A stretch of DNA of 12,097 nt from Kiritimatiellia bacterium (lineage in GTDB: Bacteria > Verrucomicrobiota > Kiritimatiellia > B70-G9): positions 1 through 12,097 of the forward strand of contig DTYT01000137.1 in NCBI GenBank assembly GCA_012961745.1. The letters run 5' to 3'. The position numbers and the translations under genes are program-made. Position 1 is the first letter of the stretch. The number at the start of each line of letters is the position of its first letter. The notes under the pieces are model-generated. The model was not told where the DNA came from. It did not search any database and saw nothing but the letters and a program-made list of their open reading frames with translations. Below are positions 1-6,704 of this stretch, piece by piece.

Positions 1-24
1 CCCCTCCGGTTAGACTGAAAGCCA

Positions 25-1098
25 TTGAACGCGGGCCTCACAATACTCTTGCTGGCCGCCGCGCTCGCTGCCGCAGCGGGACTGGCGGCGCTCCTTTACC
101 ACTCCGCAGCGCGGCGCCGCGAAGTGACTGACCGGGCCGCGGAATCTCTCATCCGGATGCAACAGATGGTCGAGACACTTCAGCACTCCTCCGCAGAGCA
201 GATCCAGTACCTGCGGCAATCCGTGGAAAGGCTGGCCGAGACCGTGACCCGGACGTTGGGAGAGGCGACCCGAAGCTTCAATGAGCGGCTCGACAGTACC
301 CAACGCGCCATGGGTGAGCTGCAGCGCAGCCTGGGTGAACTGCAGCAGGCCACCCGTAACATGCAACAAGTCGGCGAGGACATCCGGCGACTACAAGAGG
401 CGCTGCGCGCGCCTAAATTCCGTGGCGGTATCGGGGAGCTGATGCTGGCCGATCTGCTGGCCCAAATTCTGCCCTCGGAATACTACGTGCTTCAATATCG
501 TTTCCCGGACGGCGCGGTTGTGGATGCCGCCATCCGGCTCAGTTCCGGTATCGTGCCGGTGGACGCCAAGTTTCCCCTGTCTCACTTTCCCGGATCAGTG
601 GAACAAGGCAGCCAGAGAGAATGGCGCCAGCGACGCCGCGATTTTCTCCGTGACGTGCGCAAGCACGTCTCGGACATCGCGGGGAAATACATCCGACCCG
701 ATCAAGGAACCTTCGACTTCGCCCTGATGTACATCCCCGCGGAGAACGTCTATTACGAGACTATTATCAAAACCGACGACCCTTCCGAGGAGAGCCTGTT
801 CAGCTTCGCAATTGCCCGACGGGTGATCCCGGTCTCGCCCAACAGCTTCTACGCCTACCTGCAGACCATTCTCCTGGGATTGAAAGGGATGCGGATCGAG
901 CAATGCGCCCGGGAAATCCTGGCTCAGCTAGGGGCACTGCGCGCTGATCTGGAGCGGTTCGCGGAAAGTTTCGCCACCATGGGGCACCACCTCGAAAATC
1001 TTTCTAAGAAGTACGCCGAGGGCGACAAGCGCCTCGCAGGACTACAGCAGCGCCTGGCCACATTCGAACGCCTCCCCCCGCCCGGGCCGGGCCCCTGA
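25..1098 (+). CDS. rmuC: RmuC family DNA recombination protein
   Basis: 357 residues. A hydrophobic N-terminal anchor (about residues 4-25) is followed by a long charged region rich in heptad-like Leu/Gln/Glu (about 30-128, predicted coiled coil). The RmuC core then begins at GGIGELMLADLLAQ (134-147), followed by the QYRFPDGAVVDAAI block and the VPVDAKFPL signature (178-186). RmuC proteins carry a PD-(D/E)XK-like nuclease fold and in E. coli limit recombination at inverted repeats; membrane tethering is common. The C-terminus is a second helical stretch ending in a Pro/Gly tail. The start is a TTG at 25: an in-frame TGA lies at 16-18, so no longer version is possible, and no clear ribosome binding site is visible. 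It is shorter than E. coli RmuC (about 475 aa) but within the family range. Family assignment is firm; the start is less sure. Confidence 0.93.
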   Translation: MNAGLTILLLAAALAAAAGLAALLYHSAARRREVTDRAAESLIRMQQMVETLQHSSAEQIQYLRQSVERLAETVTRTLGEATRSFNERLDSTQRAMGELQRSLGELQQATRNMQQVGEDIRRLQEALRAPKFRGGIGELMLADLLAQILPSEYYVLQYRFPDGAVVDAAIRLSSGIVPVDAKFPLSHFPGSVEQGSQREWRQRRRDFLRDVRKHVSDIAGKYIRPDQGTFDFALMYIPAENVYYETIIKTDDPSEESLFSFAIARRVIPVSPNSFYAYLQTILLGLKGMRIEQCAREILAQLGALRADLERFAESFATMGHHLENLSKKYAEGDKRLAGLQQRLATFERLPPPGPGP

Positions 1099-1180
1099 GA
1101 AGGATTGCAGGCGTGTCGCGTGCGCGCAACGAATCTGGATCTTCCGGCCGGAAGCACTCCCCGGAAAGCCGGCAGCCGGT

Positions 1181-1208
1181 TTGACACTCGCGCCCCAAGT
1201 AGTATCCT
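1181..1208 (+). promoter_or_regulatory. Predicted sigma70-type promoter for the FmdB-like gene
   Basis: A perfect -35 box TTGACA (1181-1186) is followed after 16 bases by TATCCT (1203-1208), four of six matches to the -10 consensus. Transcription would start near 1214-1216, about 12 bases before the ATG at 1227, so the leader would barely include the AGGGA ribosome binding site (1215-1219). The promoter lies in the gap after rmuC, so the gene probably has its own transcript. Prediction from sequence only. Confidence 0.5.
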
Positions 1209-1226
1209 GTGCAAAGGGAATGAGAT

Positions 1227-1448
1227 ATGCCGTTGTTCGAGTTCACATGCCGTAAATGCGGGCGGAACTTCGAGTTACTCCTGCGCTTACCAGGACCGAA
1301 ACCACGCTGTCCGGAGTGCGGCTCGTCAAGAGTCGAACGGCAATTTTCCGGGTTCTTCTGGCGGGCTTCCGGAAGCGATGGAGGTGCGGGTTCCCCCTGT
1401 TCGGGATGCCGGGCCACATCATGTTCCTCGTGCTCGGTCCGCAGGTAG
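1227..1448 (+). CDS. FmdB-type zinc-ribbon regulatory protein
   Basis: 73 residues, matching the small FmdB/CxxC_CxxC_SSSS family. It opens with MPLFEFTCRKCGRNFE, as family members do (MPxYEYxCxxCGxxFE), then has a second knuckle RCPECGSSRVERQFS. The four Cys of the zinc ribbon are C8, C11, C28 and C31. The tail is Gly/Ser-rich, with a second cluster C58-x2-C61-x4-C66-x2-C69. The name comes from a putative regulator of formamidase in Methylophilus; the biochemical role of most members is unknown. AGGGA sits seven bases before the ATG, and a promoter lies just upstream. The neighbours (rmuC, nitroreductase) do not suggest a specific role. Family assignment is strong; function is open. Confidence 0.85.
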   Translation: MPLFEFTCRKCGRNFELLLRLPGPKPRCPECGSSRVERQFSGFFWRASGSDGGAGSPCSGCRATSCSSCSVRR

Positions 1449-1730
1449 ACGGCCCCTGCCGGGAATGCGTGGACCGCCGAGCGCCGGGTTCGTGAGGTCA
1501 TCCAGACATCTGAAATCACCCCCCGCGTTCGCCTGGCCCCTGAAGACGCGGTGTCTTCCCGCCGTTCCACCCCGCGGAAGGCTGACCAGGAGACCTGCCC
1601 GCACCCGAATCGCCGCGGAAACCAAGCTTTCCGACCGGCGCCGGAAGCCCGTTGCCGATTGACTTTTCTCCGGGATCGTTGCTAACTGGCAGAACCACAT
1701 CGGCTTGGCCGGGCAGAAAGGAGGTCTGCC
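1449..1730 (+). other. Hairpin-rich non-coding interval before the nitroreductase
   Basis: No convincing gene is seen in these 282 bases. They hold several inverted repeats: an interrupted stem 1496-1520 (GGTxAT/ATxACC around CAG/CTG); CCGCGT 1523-1528 with ACGCGG 1546-1551; GAAGAC 1542-1547 with GTCTTC 1553-1558 (loop of five); CGGAAA 1616-1621 with TTTCCG 1628-1633 (loop of six); and the palindrome CCGGCGCCGG 1635-1644. The second and third stems share bases 1546-1547 and 1548-1551, so they cannot form together. No T-run follows any of them, so a classical terminator is not supported. The interval may be a structured leader, a small RNA or simply GC-rich spacer. A weak promoter-like TTGACT (1659) lies after the hairpins. 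Confidence 0.3.
1659..1688 (+). promoter_or_regulatory. Weak promoter-like element before the nitroreductase
   Basis: TTGACT (1659-1664) matches five of six -35 bases. Possible -10 boxes are poor: GCTAAC (1681-1686, 16-base gap) or TAACTG (1683-1688, 18-base gap). It would give a leader of about 35-40 bases ending in the strong ribosome binding site AAAGGAGGT (1717-1725). Low confidence. Confidence 0.25.
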
Positions 1731-2240
1731 GTGAAGTTCATCGAGCTGGCGAACGTCCGGCGGAGCGTGCGTGGATATGACCCGCGGGCGGTACCCGAGG
1801 AGTTGCTCAAGTCCGTGCTCGAGGCCGGACGGCTGGCGCCTTCCGCGGCCAATCGACAACCCTGGCACTTCGTGGTGGTTACCGATCCGGAGGTCCGGAA
1901 GCGGGTGGCCCATGCTTATCCTCGCGACTGGTTCGCCTCCGCGCCGATCGTCATCGTTCTATGCGTCGAACCCCGCCGGGCCTGGAGACGTTCGGACGGT
2001 AAGAATTACTGCGATGTCGACGGCGCCATCGCCATGGATCATATTACGCTCTGTGCTGCGGACTTCGGACTCGGCACTTGCTGGATCGCCGCCTTTGAAC
2101 CGGAAAAACTCAGGCAGGCGCTGGAGCTCCCGCCGGAAGTGGAGCCTCTGGCGATGACGCCGCTCGGGTATCCCGCCGACCACCCGACCCCCAAGAAGCG
2201 CAAGCCTCTGGAGAAGGTCGTCCACTGGGAAAAGTGGTAG
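1731..2240 (+). CDS. Nitroreductase family protein (FMN-dependent)
   Basis: 169 residues, a compact nitroreductase-fold flavoprotein. FMN-binding landmarks are RRSVR (10-14) near the N-terminus, PSAANRQPWHF (37-47), GLGTCWIAAF (113-122) and PLGYPA (144-149). Members transfer hydride from NAD(P)H to nitroaromatics, quinones or enones, or act in flavin and cofactor metabolism; the natural substrate cannot be read from the sequence. The size is typical of the small cytosolic subgroup. Translation starts at GTG 1731, directed by an almost perfect ribosome binding site AAAGGAGGT (1717-1725) five bases upstream, which decides the start and suggests high expression. It ends ten bases before the stop of the opposing rhomboid gene, with no visible terminator between them. 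Confidence 0.92.
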   Translation: MKFIELANVRRSVRGYDPRAVPEELLKSVLEAGRLAPSAANRQPWHFVVVTDPEVRKRVAHAYPRDWFASAPIVIVLCVEPRRAWRRSDGKNYCDVDGAIAMDHITLCAADFGLGTCWIAAFEPEKLRQALELPPEVEPLAMTPLGYPADHPTPKKRKPLEKVVHWEKW

Positions 2241-2250
2241 TCCGGAAACT

Positions 2251-3063
2251 TCAGCGCGGGCGCCTTCCGCGGCTCATGCGATCCAGGAAGTCCCGCTCGG
2301 CGCGTGTCAGGGATCCGATGCCTTGATTGGCTATCTTATCCAGAATGCGATCCAGTCGTGCTTCGCTTTCCCGGCCCCCGGCACTCGGTGCTCCCCGATG
2401 CCTCCGGCTCCGCAGGTACGCTCCCAGCCTTGGGACCCAAGCGGGGACACCCCCCTGCAAGAGGAACCCTACGTAGAAATACCCCGCCGCCATCCCTGCC
2501 AAGTGAGCGGCGTAGGCGATATTCCCATCGCCTGCAAGAAGGTACACTAGTTCAACGACCGCCAGACCCACGGCCAGCATCCACGCCGGCAGGGTGACGG
2601 GGATGACCAGCATAATGAAAAGGGTAATCAACCGGCGGGGAAACAGGGCCGCGAAGGCGCCCACGATTCCGAAAAAGGCGGCAGAAGCTCCGATGCATAT
2701 TCCGCCACGTGACAGCAGAAGCCAGCCGAGTCCTCCGAGCACTGCGCTGGCCACATACAGTATGACGAACCGCCGGGTTCCCAGGGCGCGTTCCGTCTCA
2801 GGCCCCAGGAAGAAGAGACCCAGCATGTTGATAAGAATGTGGAAGGCGCCGCCATGTAGAAGCGCGTAAGTTGCCGGCTGCCACCAGAATAAATGAGCCA
2901 TTCCCCAACGGCTCAGCCCGAAGTAAAGGGTGAAACGTCCGCCGGTAGCCCGATCACCCACCAGCTGCACCACGAAACCGACGATAGTTGCGATGAGCAG
3001 CCGCTTGACCGCCGGTGTCATCTGCGGGGTAACGAATGGTTGGTAGCCTACAACCCTCACCAT
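2251..3063 (-). CDS. Rhomboid family intramembrane serine protease
   Basis: 270 residues with about six hydrophobic segments between residues 20 and 205. The rhomboid landmarks are H75-x3-N79 in HILINMLGLFFLG, the nucleophile region GASAAFFG with S127, and the catalytic-type H187 in AAHLAGMAAG. The Ser motif is GASA, not the usual GxSG, but Ser and His are both present, so activity is plausible. After the membrane domain comes an Arg-rich linker and a cytosolic motif (236-264: RLDRILDKIANQGIGSL, then TRAERDFLDRMS), the short C-terminal module found on many rhomboids of Bacteroidetes and related phyla (DUF6576 type). The ATG at 3063 overlaps the upstream phosphoesterase stop (3057-3059). The next codon, GTG at 3060, makes a classical GTGA overlap and has better spacing to GAGGTG (3071-3066), so it may be the true start. 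Translational coupling is likely. The substrate is unknown. Confidence 0.9.
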   Translation of the reverse strand: MVRVVGYQPFVTPQMTPAVKRLLIATIVGFVVQLVGDRATGGRFTLYFGLSRWGMAHLFWWQPATYALLHGGAFHILINMLGLFFLGPETERALGTRRFVILYVASAVLGGLGWLLLSRGGICIGASAAFFGIVGAFAALFPRRLITLFIMLVIPVTLPAWMLAVGLAVVELVYLLAGDGNIAYAAHLAGMAAGYFYVGFLLQGGVPAWVPRLGAYLRSRRHRGAPSAGGRESEARLDRILDKIANQGIGSLTRAERDFLDRMSRGRRPR

Positions 3064-3881
3064 TGCACCTCGGACATCCTGACGACCAATCGCTGCGCCC
3101 GGTCACCTGCCGCAGCAAGGTCGAGAACTACTATCTCCGCCGGACAGTTTATCCTCACCGGCAGGTAGGTTACCCCTACTCCGCTGGTGACATATACATA
3201 ACGCCCGGGACCCAAAGAGTGCAACCCGTACGCGTAACGACGTCCCACTCGGCTGGAGGTCAGGATCGCCCGGCGACCCGGCAGGCATATCTGGCCGCCG
3301 TGAGTGTGCCCACACAGGAGCAGGTCCACCCACGGGGGGGTGCGGGGAATGATGTCCGGATTGTGGCAGGCTGCAATCACAGCACCGGGAGCCCCCCGTA
3401 AGCAGCGTATCTCTGGCAGCAGGCGGTCCGGGTCAGGCTTCCCACGGCGGGGATCGTCGATGCCCACCACCACCGCGGTGCCCTTTTCTTCGGACAACCT
3501 CAGAACCGCATTCCTCAGCAACCTGACCCCCGCTGCGGCCAGATGCTCCGCCGCCCGGCGGAGTCCTCCCCGCGACTTGTACTCCCAGTTCCCCGGCACG
3601 CATATGACCGGCGATAGATCCAGTTGCGAAAGCCACTCACGGAAAAGCGGCCAGCCGCTCTCCCCGTTCACGAGGTCGCCCCCCAGGATCACCAGGCGGG
3701 GCTGCGCGGCACGCACCAGCGACGCCGCCTGCCGGTGCGCCGGCCGGAGGGAAGTGCCTATGTGTAAGTCCGACATGAAGACGATCCGGCACTGGCCGGA
3801 AATTCCCCTTCCGGAAGGGAATAGCGCTTCGAGCCGGATCATCCGGACCGCGTTTCCTGCTCGCTGCTTGTCAGCTTCCAT
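3057..3881 (-). CDS. Calcineurin-like metallophosphoesterase
   Basis: 274 residues with the ordered metal-binding motifs of the superfamily: SDLHIG (D38, H40), GGDLVNG (D69), PGNWEY (N98), ACHNPDI (H173) and CGHTHGGQ (H192, H194). It resembles the YkuE/YaeI/LpxG branch (GHTHGGQ followed by LPG, TSGVGVTYLPVR near the end), whose members include phosphodiesterases and UDP-2,3-diacylglucosamine pyrophosphatases of lipid A synthesis. A lipid A role here is inference only. The third motif reads GNWE, where the usual GNH[D/E] His is Trp99; that His normally assists leaving-group protonation. No signal peptide is obvious, though the N-terminus is slightly hydrophobic. The start at 3881 has no good ribosome binding site, and Met14 (3842) is an alternative. 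It is first of a pair with the rhomboid gene and divergent from the kinase-like gene. Confidence 0.88.
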   Translation of the reverse strand: MEADKQRAGNAVRMIRLEALFPSGRGISGQCRIVFMSDLHIGTSLRPAHRQAASLVRAAQPRLVILGGDLVNGESGWPLFREWLSQLDLSPVICVPGNWEYKSRGGLRRAAEHLAAAGVRLLRNAVLRLSEEKGTAVVVGIDDPRRGKPDPDRLLPEIRCLRGAPGAVIAACHNPDIIPRTPPWVDLLLCGHTHGGQICLPGRRAILTSSRVGRRYAYGLHSLGPGRYVYVTSGVGVTYLPVRINCPAEIVVLDLAAAGDRAQRLVVRMSEVQW

Positions 3882-3896
3882 GATAGTTCATAGACT
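3868..3896 (+). promoter_or_regulatory. Predicted promoter of the kinase-LDT-accA operon
   Basis: TTGTCA (3868-3873, five of six) and TAGACT (3891-3896, four of six) are 17 bases apart. The start of transcription would fall near 3903, on or next to the TTG/ATG start codons at 3903/3906, implying a leaderless or nearly leaderless mRNA. This fits the lack of a ribosome binding site there. The element overlaps the start of the divergent phosphoesterase gene. Confidence 0.4.
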
Positions 3897-3905
3897 CACG
3901 GATTG

Positions 3906-4724
3906 ATGGGCGAACTTCCCAGTATACCGCATTACGACGTCGTCCGCGAACTCCACCGGGGAGGCATGACAATTCTCTATCTCGTCCGCGATGACCAGGG
4001 CTATCCCGCGGTGTTGCGCATCCTGCGTCCCGAGTTCGCCCGGGACAGCCGGATCCGCCGCCGTTTCACCAGGGCGGCCCAGATCATGGAGGAACTGGTA
4101 CCGCACGTACCGCAGCTGATCGAATGCGGCCGTCACAAGGGGCTGTACTACATGGTGCTCCACTATATCCCGGGGGGGAATCTTCGAGAGCTGATCCTGC
4201 ACCGCGACCGGCGCCTGATTGCTTCCCCGCTGCCTCTTTTGATACGCATCGCCGAGGCCATCGCGGCGATCCATGCCCGGGGATACCTGCACATGGACAT
4301 CAAACCGGAAAACGTGCTGGTGGTCAAAGACTCGCTGGACATATTCATAATCGACTGTGACCTTGCCGTGCAATACTCCGGCGCACCGGTAAAGCTCGGA
4401 GTGAAGCCGGGAACCCCGGCCTACGTCGCTCCGGAAGCTCTGAGTGTGGGAGTGGTCGATGAGCGGAGCGACATTTTCTCTTTCGGAGTGACTGCCTACG
4501 AGGCGCTGACCTTTCACAAACCCTTTGAAGCGGAAAGCGTTGAAGAGATGCGGCGCAGACAGGTGTCGCCGGACCAACCCCCCACGCCCATCGGCCGATA
4601 CCGCCAAGACGTCTCACGGGATCTGGAGCGCATCATCCTCAAATGCCTTGCGAAGGCACCCGACCAAAGATATCCTTCCATGGCGCTGGTCGTCCGAGAT
4701 ATGCGCAGTCTCATCCGGCAATAG
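3906..4724 (+). CDS. Ser/Thr protein kinase-like protein, probable atypical or pseudokinase
   Basis: 272 residues, a single kinase domain of the bacterial PknB (Hanks) type, with no membrane segment or extra domain. Present: a loop RGGMTILYL (18-26), the catalytic Asp in HMDIKPENV (D131, K133, N136), the metal-binding Asp in IIDCDLA (D150), PAYVAPEAL and SDIFSFG. Missing: the VAIK Lys is Arg38 (AVLRIL), the helix-C Glu aligns with Ala57 (RFTRAA), HRD is HMD and DFG is DCD. Loss of the Lys-Glu pair suggests weak catalysis or a pseudokinase that binds rather than phosphorylates, although the phosphotransfer Asp and Asn remain. The start is ATG 3906 or TTG 3903; neither has a ribosome binding site. 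It lies two bases before the transpeptidase gene, so the two are probably co-translated. A role in controlling cell-wall or lipid synthesis is inference from neighbours. Confidence 0.86.
   Translation: MGELPSIPHYDVVRELHRGGMTILYLVRDDQGYPAVLRILRPEFARDSRIRRRFTRAAQIMEELVPHVPQLIECGRHKGLYYMVLHYIPGGNLRELILHRDRRLIASPLPLLIRIAEAIAAIHARGYLHMDIKPENVLVVKDSLDIFIIDCDLAVQYSGAPVKLGVKPGTPAYVAPEALSVGVVDERSDIFSFGVTAYEALTFHKPFEAESVEEMRRRQVSPDQPPTPIGRYRQDVSRDLERIILKCLAKAPDQRYPSMALVVRDMRSLIRQ
3921..3950 (-). promoter_or_regulatory. Predicted promoter of the phosphoesterase-rhomboid pair
   Basis: Read on the minus strand, TATACT (3926-3921) matches five of six -10 bases. The -35 is poor (TTCGCG, 3950-3945, 18-base gap). 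Transcription would start near 3914 and give a leader of about 33 bases. The element lies inside the first codons of the divergent kinase-like gene, so transcription in one direction could interfere with the other. Confidence 0.33.
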
Positions 4725-4726
4725 CT

Positions 4727-5659
4727 ATGGCGGAAATCTACATACGGCGCAGACATGAACGGCGTGGGTGTCGCCGCCCGTCACTGCTGGCCGTCATTTC
4801 GGCCATCGCGGCGGCGGTCATCTTGGTGGCGCTGATACGCCGCAAGCCGGCACCGGAAAAGCCTGCGGTGGCCCCGCCGCCAGCCGCACCTTCCGCGCCC
4901 ATGCTGGCGGAACGCCCGGCAGCCGAGGCTCGCCGGGCCACGTCCCGACGCGGGCAGGAAATATTGCGGGGGTTCGACCAGCTGCAGGATCTCGTCCGGC
5001 GGGGCAAGCTGCTTGAAGCGCGGGAATCTGCGTACCGCCTGCTCGACGGGTGCCGGGATCCGGAATTGCAGAAGAGGATCGAGGACCTGCTCGGCGAATT
5101 GAATATCCGTCTGGTCTTCAGCCCCGCGCCGATGCCGGAAAAAGTTGACTACACGGTGAAACCCGGTGACTCGCTGGCCAAGATCGCCCGACGCTTCGAT
5201 ACCACGGTGGAATTGCTGCAAAAGATCAACGGCATCACCGGTTCGCTCATCCGCGTCAACGATCGCCTCCGCGTGCTGCGGGGCACGTTCCGGGTCACGG
5301 TGAACATCACCGACAACAGCTTGACGCTGTTTCTCAACGGCAGGTTCTTCAAGAGATACCGGGTGGGTACCGGCCAGTACATGACGACTCCTACGGGAGA
5401 GTTCAGGATCACGGAACGGCTCATGCACCCGGTATGGTGGCGCCCCGACGGCAGAAAGATTCCATACGGCGATCCGGAAAACATACTGGGGACACACTGG
5501 CTGTCGCTGGATATCCCGGGGTACGGCCTCCACGGTACGTGGGACCCGCAGTCGGTGGGTATGCACAGCAGCCAGGGGTGTATCCGCCTCACCAATGCCG
5601 ACATAGAAGAACTATACGCTCTTCTGCCGGTGGGTACGGAGGTGGAAATCAGCGACTGA
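4727..5659 (+). CDS. LysM and L,D-transpeptidase (YkuD) domain protein
   Basis: 310 residues. A basic N-terminus (1-18) precedes one membrane helix (about 19-37), then a Pro/Ala-rich linker (41-66), a helical stretch (about 74-128), a LysM domain (142-184, beginning YTVKPGDSLAKIARRF) and a YkuD catalytic domain (about 186-308). The active-site motif is complete: H269 in HGTWDP, then SSQGCIRL with nucleophile C285 and R287. Such enzymes form 3-3 cross-links in peptidoglycan or attach proteins to it, using the LysM to hold the wall; the layout places the catalytic part outside the cytoplasmic membrane. The start at ATG 4727, two bases after the kinase stop, is preferred to an upstream in-frame ATG (4643) that would lie inside the kinase gene. 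The linker and pre-LysM layout resembles proteins of PVC-group bacteria (from memory, not searched). Confidence 0.92.
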   Translation: MAEIYIRRRHERRGCRRPSLLAVISAIAAAVILVALIRRKPAPEKPAVAPPPAAPSAPMLAERPAAEARRATSRRGQEILRGFDQLQDLVRRGKLLEARESAYRLLDGCRDPELQKRIEDLLGELNIRLVFSPAPMPEKVDYTVKPGDSLAKIARRFDTTVELLQKINGITGSLIRVNDRLRVLRGTFRVTVNITDNSLTLFLNGRFFKRYRVGTGQYMTTPTGEFRITERLMHPVWWRPDGRKIPYGDPENILGTHWLSLDIPGYGLHGTWDPQSVGMHSSQGCIRLTNADIEELYALLPVGTEVEISD

Positions 5660-5675
5660 AGGGTAAAGGAGTCTC

Positions 5676-6686
5676 ATGGCGTTCGTCCTGCCATTTGAAA
5701 AGCCGATAGTGGATCTGGAGAACAAGCTCCAGGAGCTGCGTCGTTTCAGCGAAACCCAGAATATCGACGTTTCACTGGAAATCGAACGCATGCAGGAAAA
5801 GATCCGCCAGACCCGGAAAGAGATTTACAGCCGCCTTAGCCCCTGGCAGAAGGTCCAGGTCGCGCGTCATCCTCAGCGGCCCTACCCCCAGGACTACGTT
5901 GACCACATGTCGCGCACATTCTACGAACTGCACGGTGACCGGCTGTATGCCGACGACCGCGCCATTATCGGTGGCTTCGGTTATCTGGGCGACGAGAAGG
6001 TGATGTATATCCTCACCCAGAAAGGCCGCGACACCAAGAGTAACCTGGCATGCAATTTCGGATGTCCTTGCCCCGAAGGGTACCGCAAGGCACTGCGTCT
6101 GATGAAGCTGGCGGCGCGCTTCCGCCTCCCGATAATCAGTCTCATAGACACTCCCGGCGCGTACCCGGGAGTCGAATCCGAAGAGCGCCATATCGCCGAG
6201 GCCATCGCCGTCAACCTGTTCGAGGCCTTTCAGCTTCCGGTGCCGATTGTAGTGGTCATCACCGGCGAGGGGGGCAGTGGCGGGGCCCTGGGAATAGGCA
6301 TCGGCGATCGGGTATTGATCATGGAACACGCCTACTATTCAGTCATTTCTCCCGAGGGATGCGCGGCAATCCTGTGGAAAGACCGCGCCCACGCGGATCG
6401 TGCCGCCGAAGCTCTGAAGCTGACGGCCCAGGATCTCCGGGAACTGGGTATCGTGGACGAGATCATCCCGGAACCCCTGGGAGGAGCACACGCGCAGCCG
6501 CAGGAAGCGAAGGAGAGGGTGCGGGAATGTATTCAGCGTCATCTGTCCGACCTGAAGAAGATCGCTTTCGACGAACTGCTCCCACAGCGCTATTCGCGCT
6601 TTCGTCGCATGGGCGTATTCTACGAGAAGGGCCGGCTGATCGGCGCCTCTGCGCCGCTCCGAGAAGATCCCCAAAGGGGCCGCTAG
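5676..6686 (+). CDS. accA: Acetyl-CoA carboxylase carboxyltransferase subunit alpha
   Basis: 336 residues, close to the usual length (about 320). It is the alpha half of the carboxyltransferase that moves the carboxyl group from biotin-BCCP to acetyl-CoA, giving malonyl-CoA for fatty-acid synthesis; it works with AccD, which is not in this window. Key blocks are FYELHGDRLYADD (82-94), GCPCPEGYRKALRLMKLA (129-146), the crotonase-fold stretch IDTPGAYPGVESEERH (157-172), GEGGSGGALGIGIGD (197-211), SVISPEGCAAILWK (222-235) and IIPEPLGGAH (263-272). The N-terminal helical segment is the normal AccA one. A clear ribosome binding site AAAGGAG (5665-5671) precedes the ATG. It is third in an operon with the kinase-like and transpeptidase genes, 16 bases after the latter's stop. 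It converges on aspS across 18 bases. Confidence 0.97.
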   Translation: MAFVLPFEKPIVDLENKLQELRRFSETQNIDVSLEIERMQEKIRQTRKEIYSRLSPWQKVQVARHPQRPYPQDYVDHMSRTFYELHGDRLYADDRAIIGGFGYLGDEKVMYILTQKGRDTKSNLACNFGCPCPEGYRKALRLMKLAARFRLPIISLIDTPGAYPGVESEERHIAEAIAVNLFEAFQLPVPIVVVITGEGGSGGALGIGIGDRVLIMEHAYYSVISPEGCAAILWKDRAHADRAAEALKLTAQDLRELGIVDEIIPEPLGGAHAQPQEAKERVRECIQRHLSDLKKIAFDELLPQRYSRFRRMGVFYEKGRLIGASAPLREDPQRGR

Positions 6687-6704
6687 ACCCGGGTACTCGA
6701 AAGC

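Noticed and set aside
1105..1662. Long plus-strand open frame through the FmdB gene and the following gap
   Set aside because: It uses another frame than the FmdB-like gene, has no ribosome binding site, is Arg/Pro-rich and without domains. The gap is treated as non-coding.
3888..4607. 239-codon open frame on the minus strand
   Set aside because: Antisense to the kinase-like gene; composition only, no motif.
4781..5566. 261-codon open frame on the minus strand
   Set aside because: It lies opposite the L,D-transpeptidase gene, which has full catalytic motifs; the antisense frame shows no recognisable domain and is typical of GC-rich shadow frames.
6687..6704. Bidirectional terminator between accA and aspS
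   Set aside because: The 18-base gap holds CCCGGG and no stable hairpin with a T-run on either strand.
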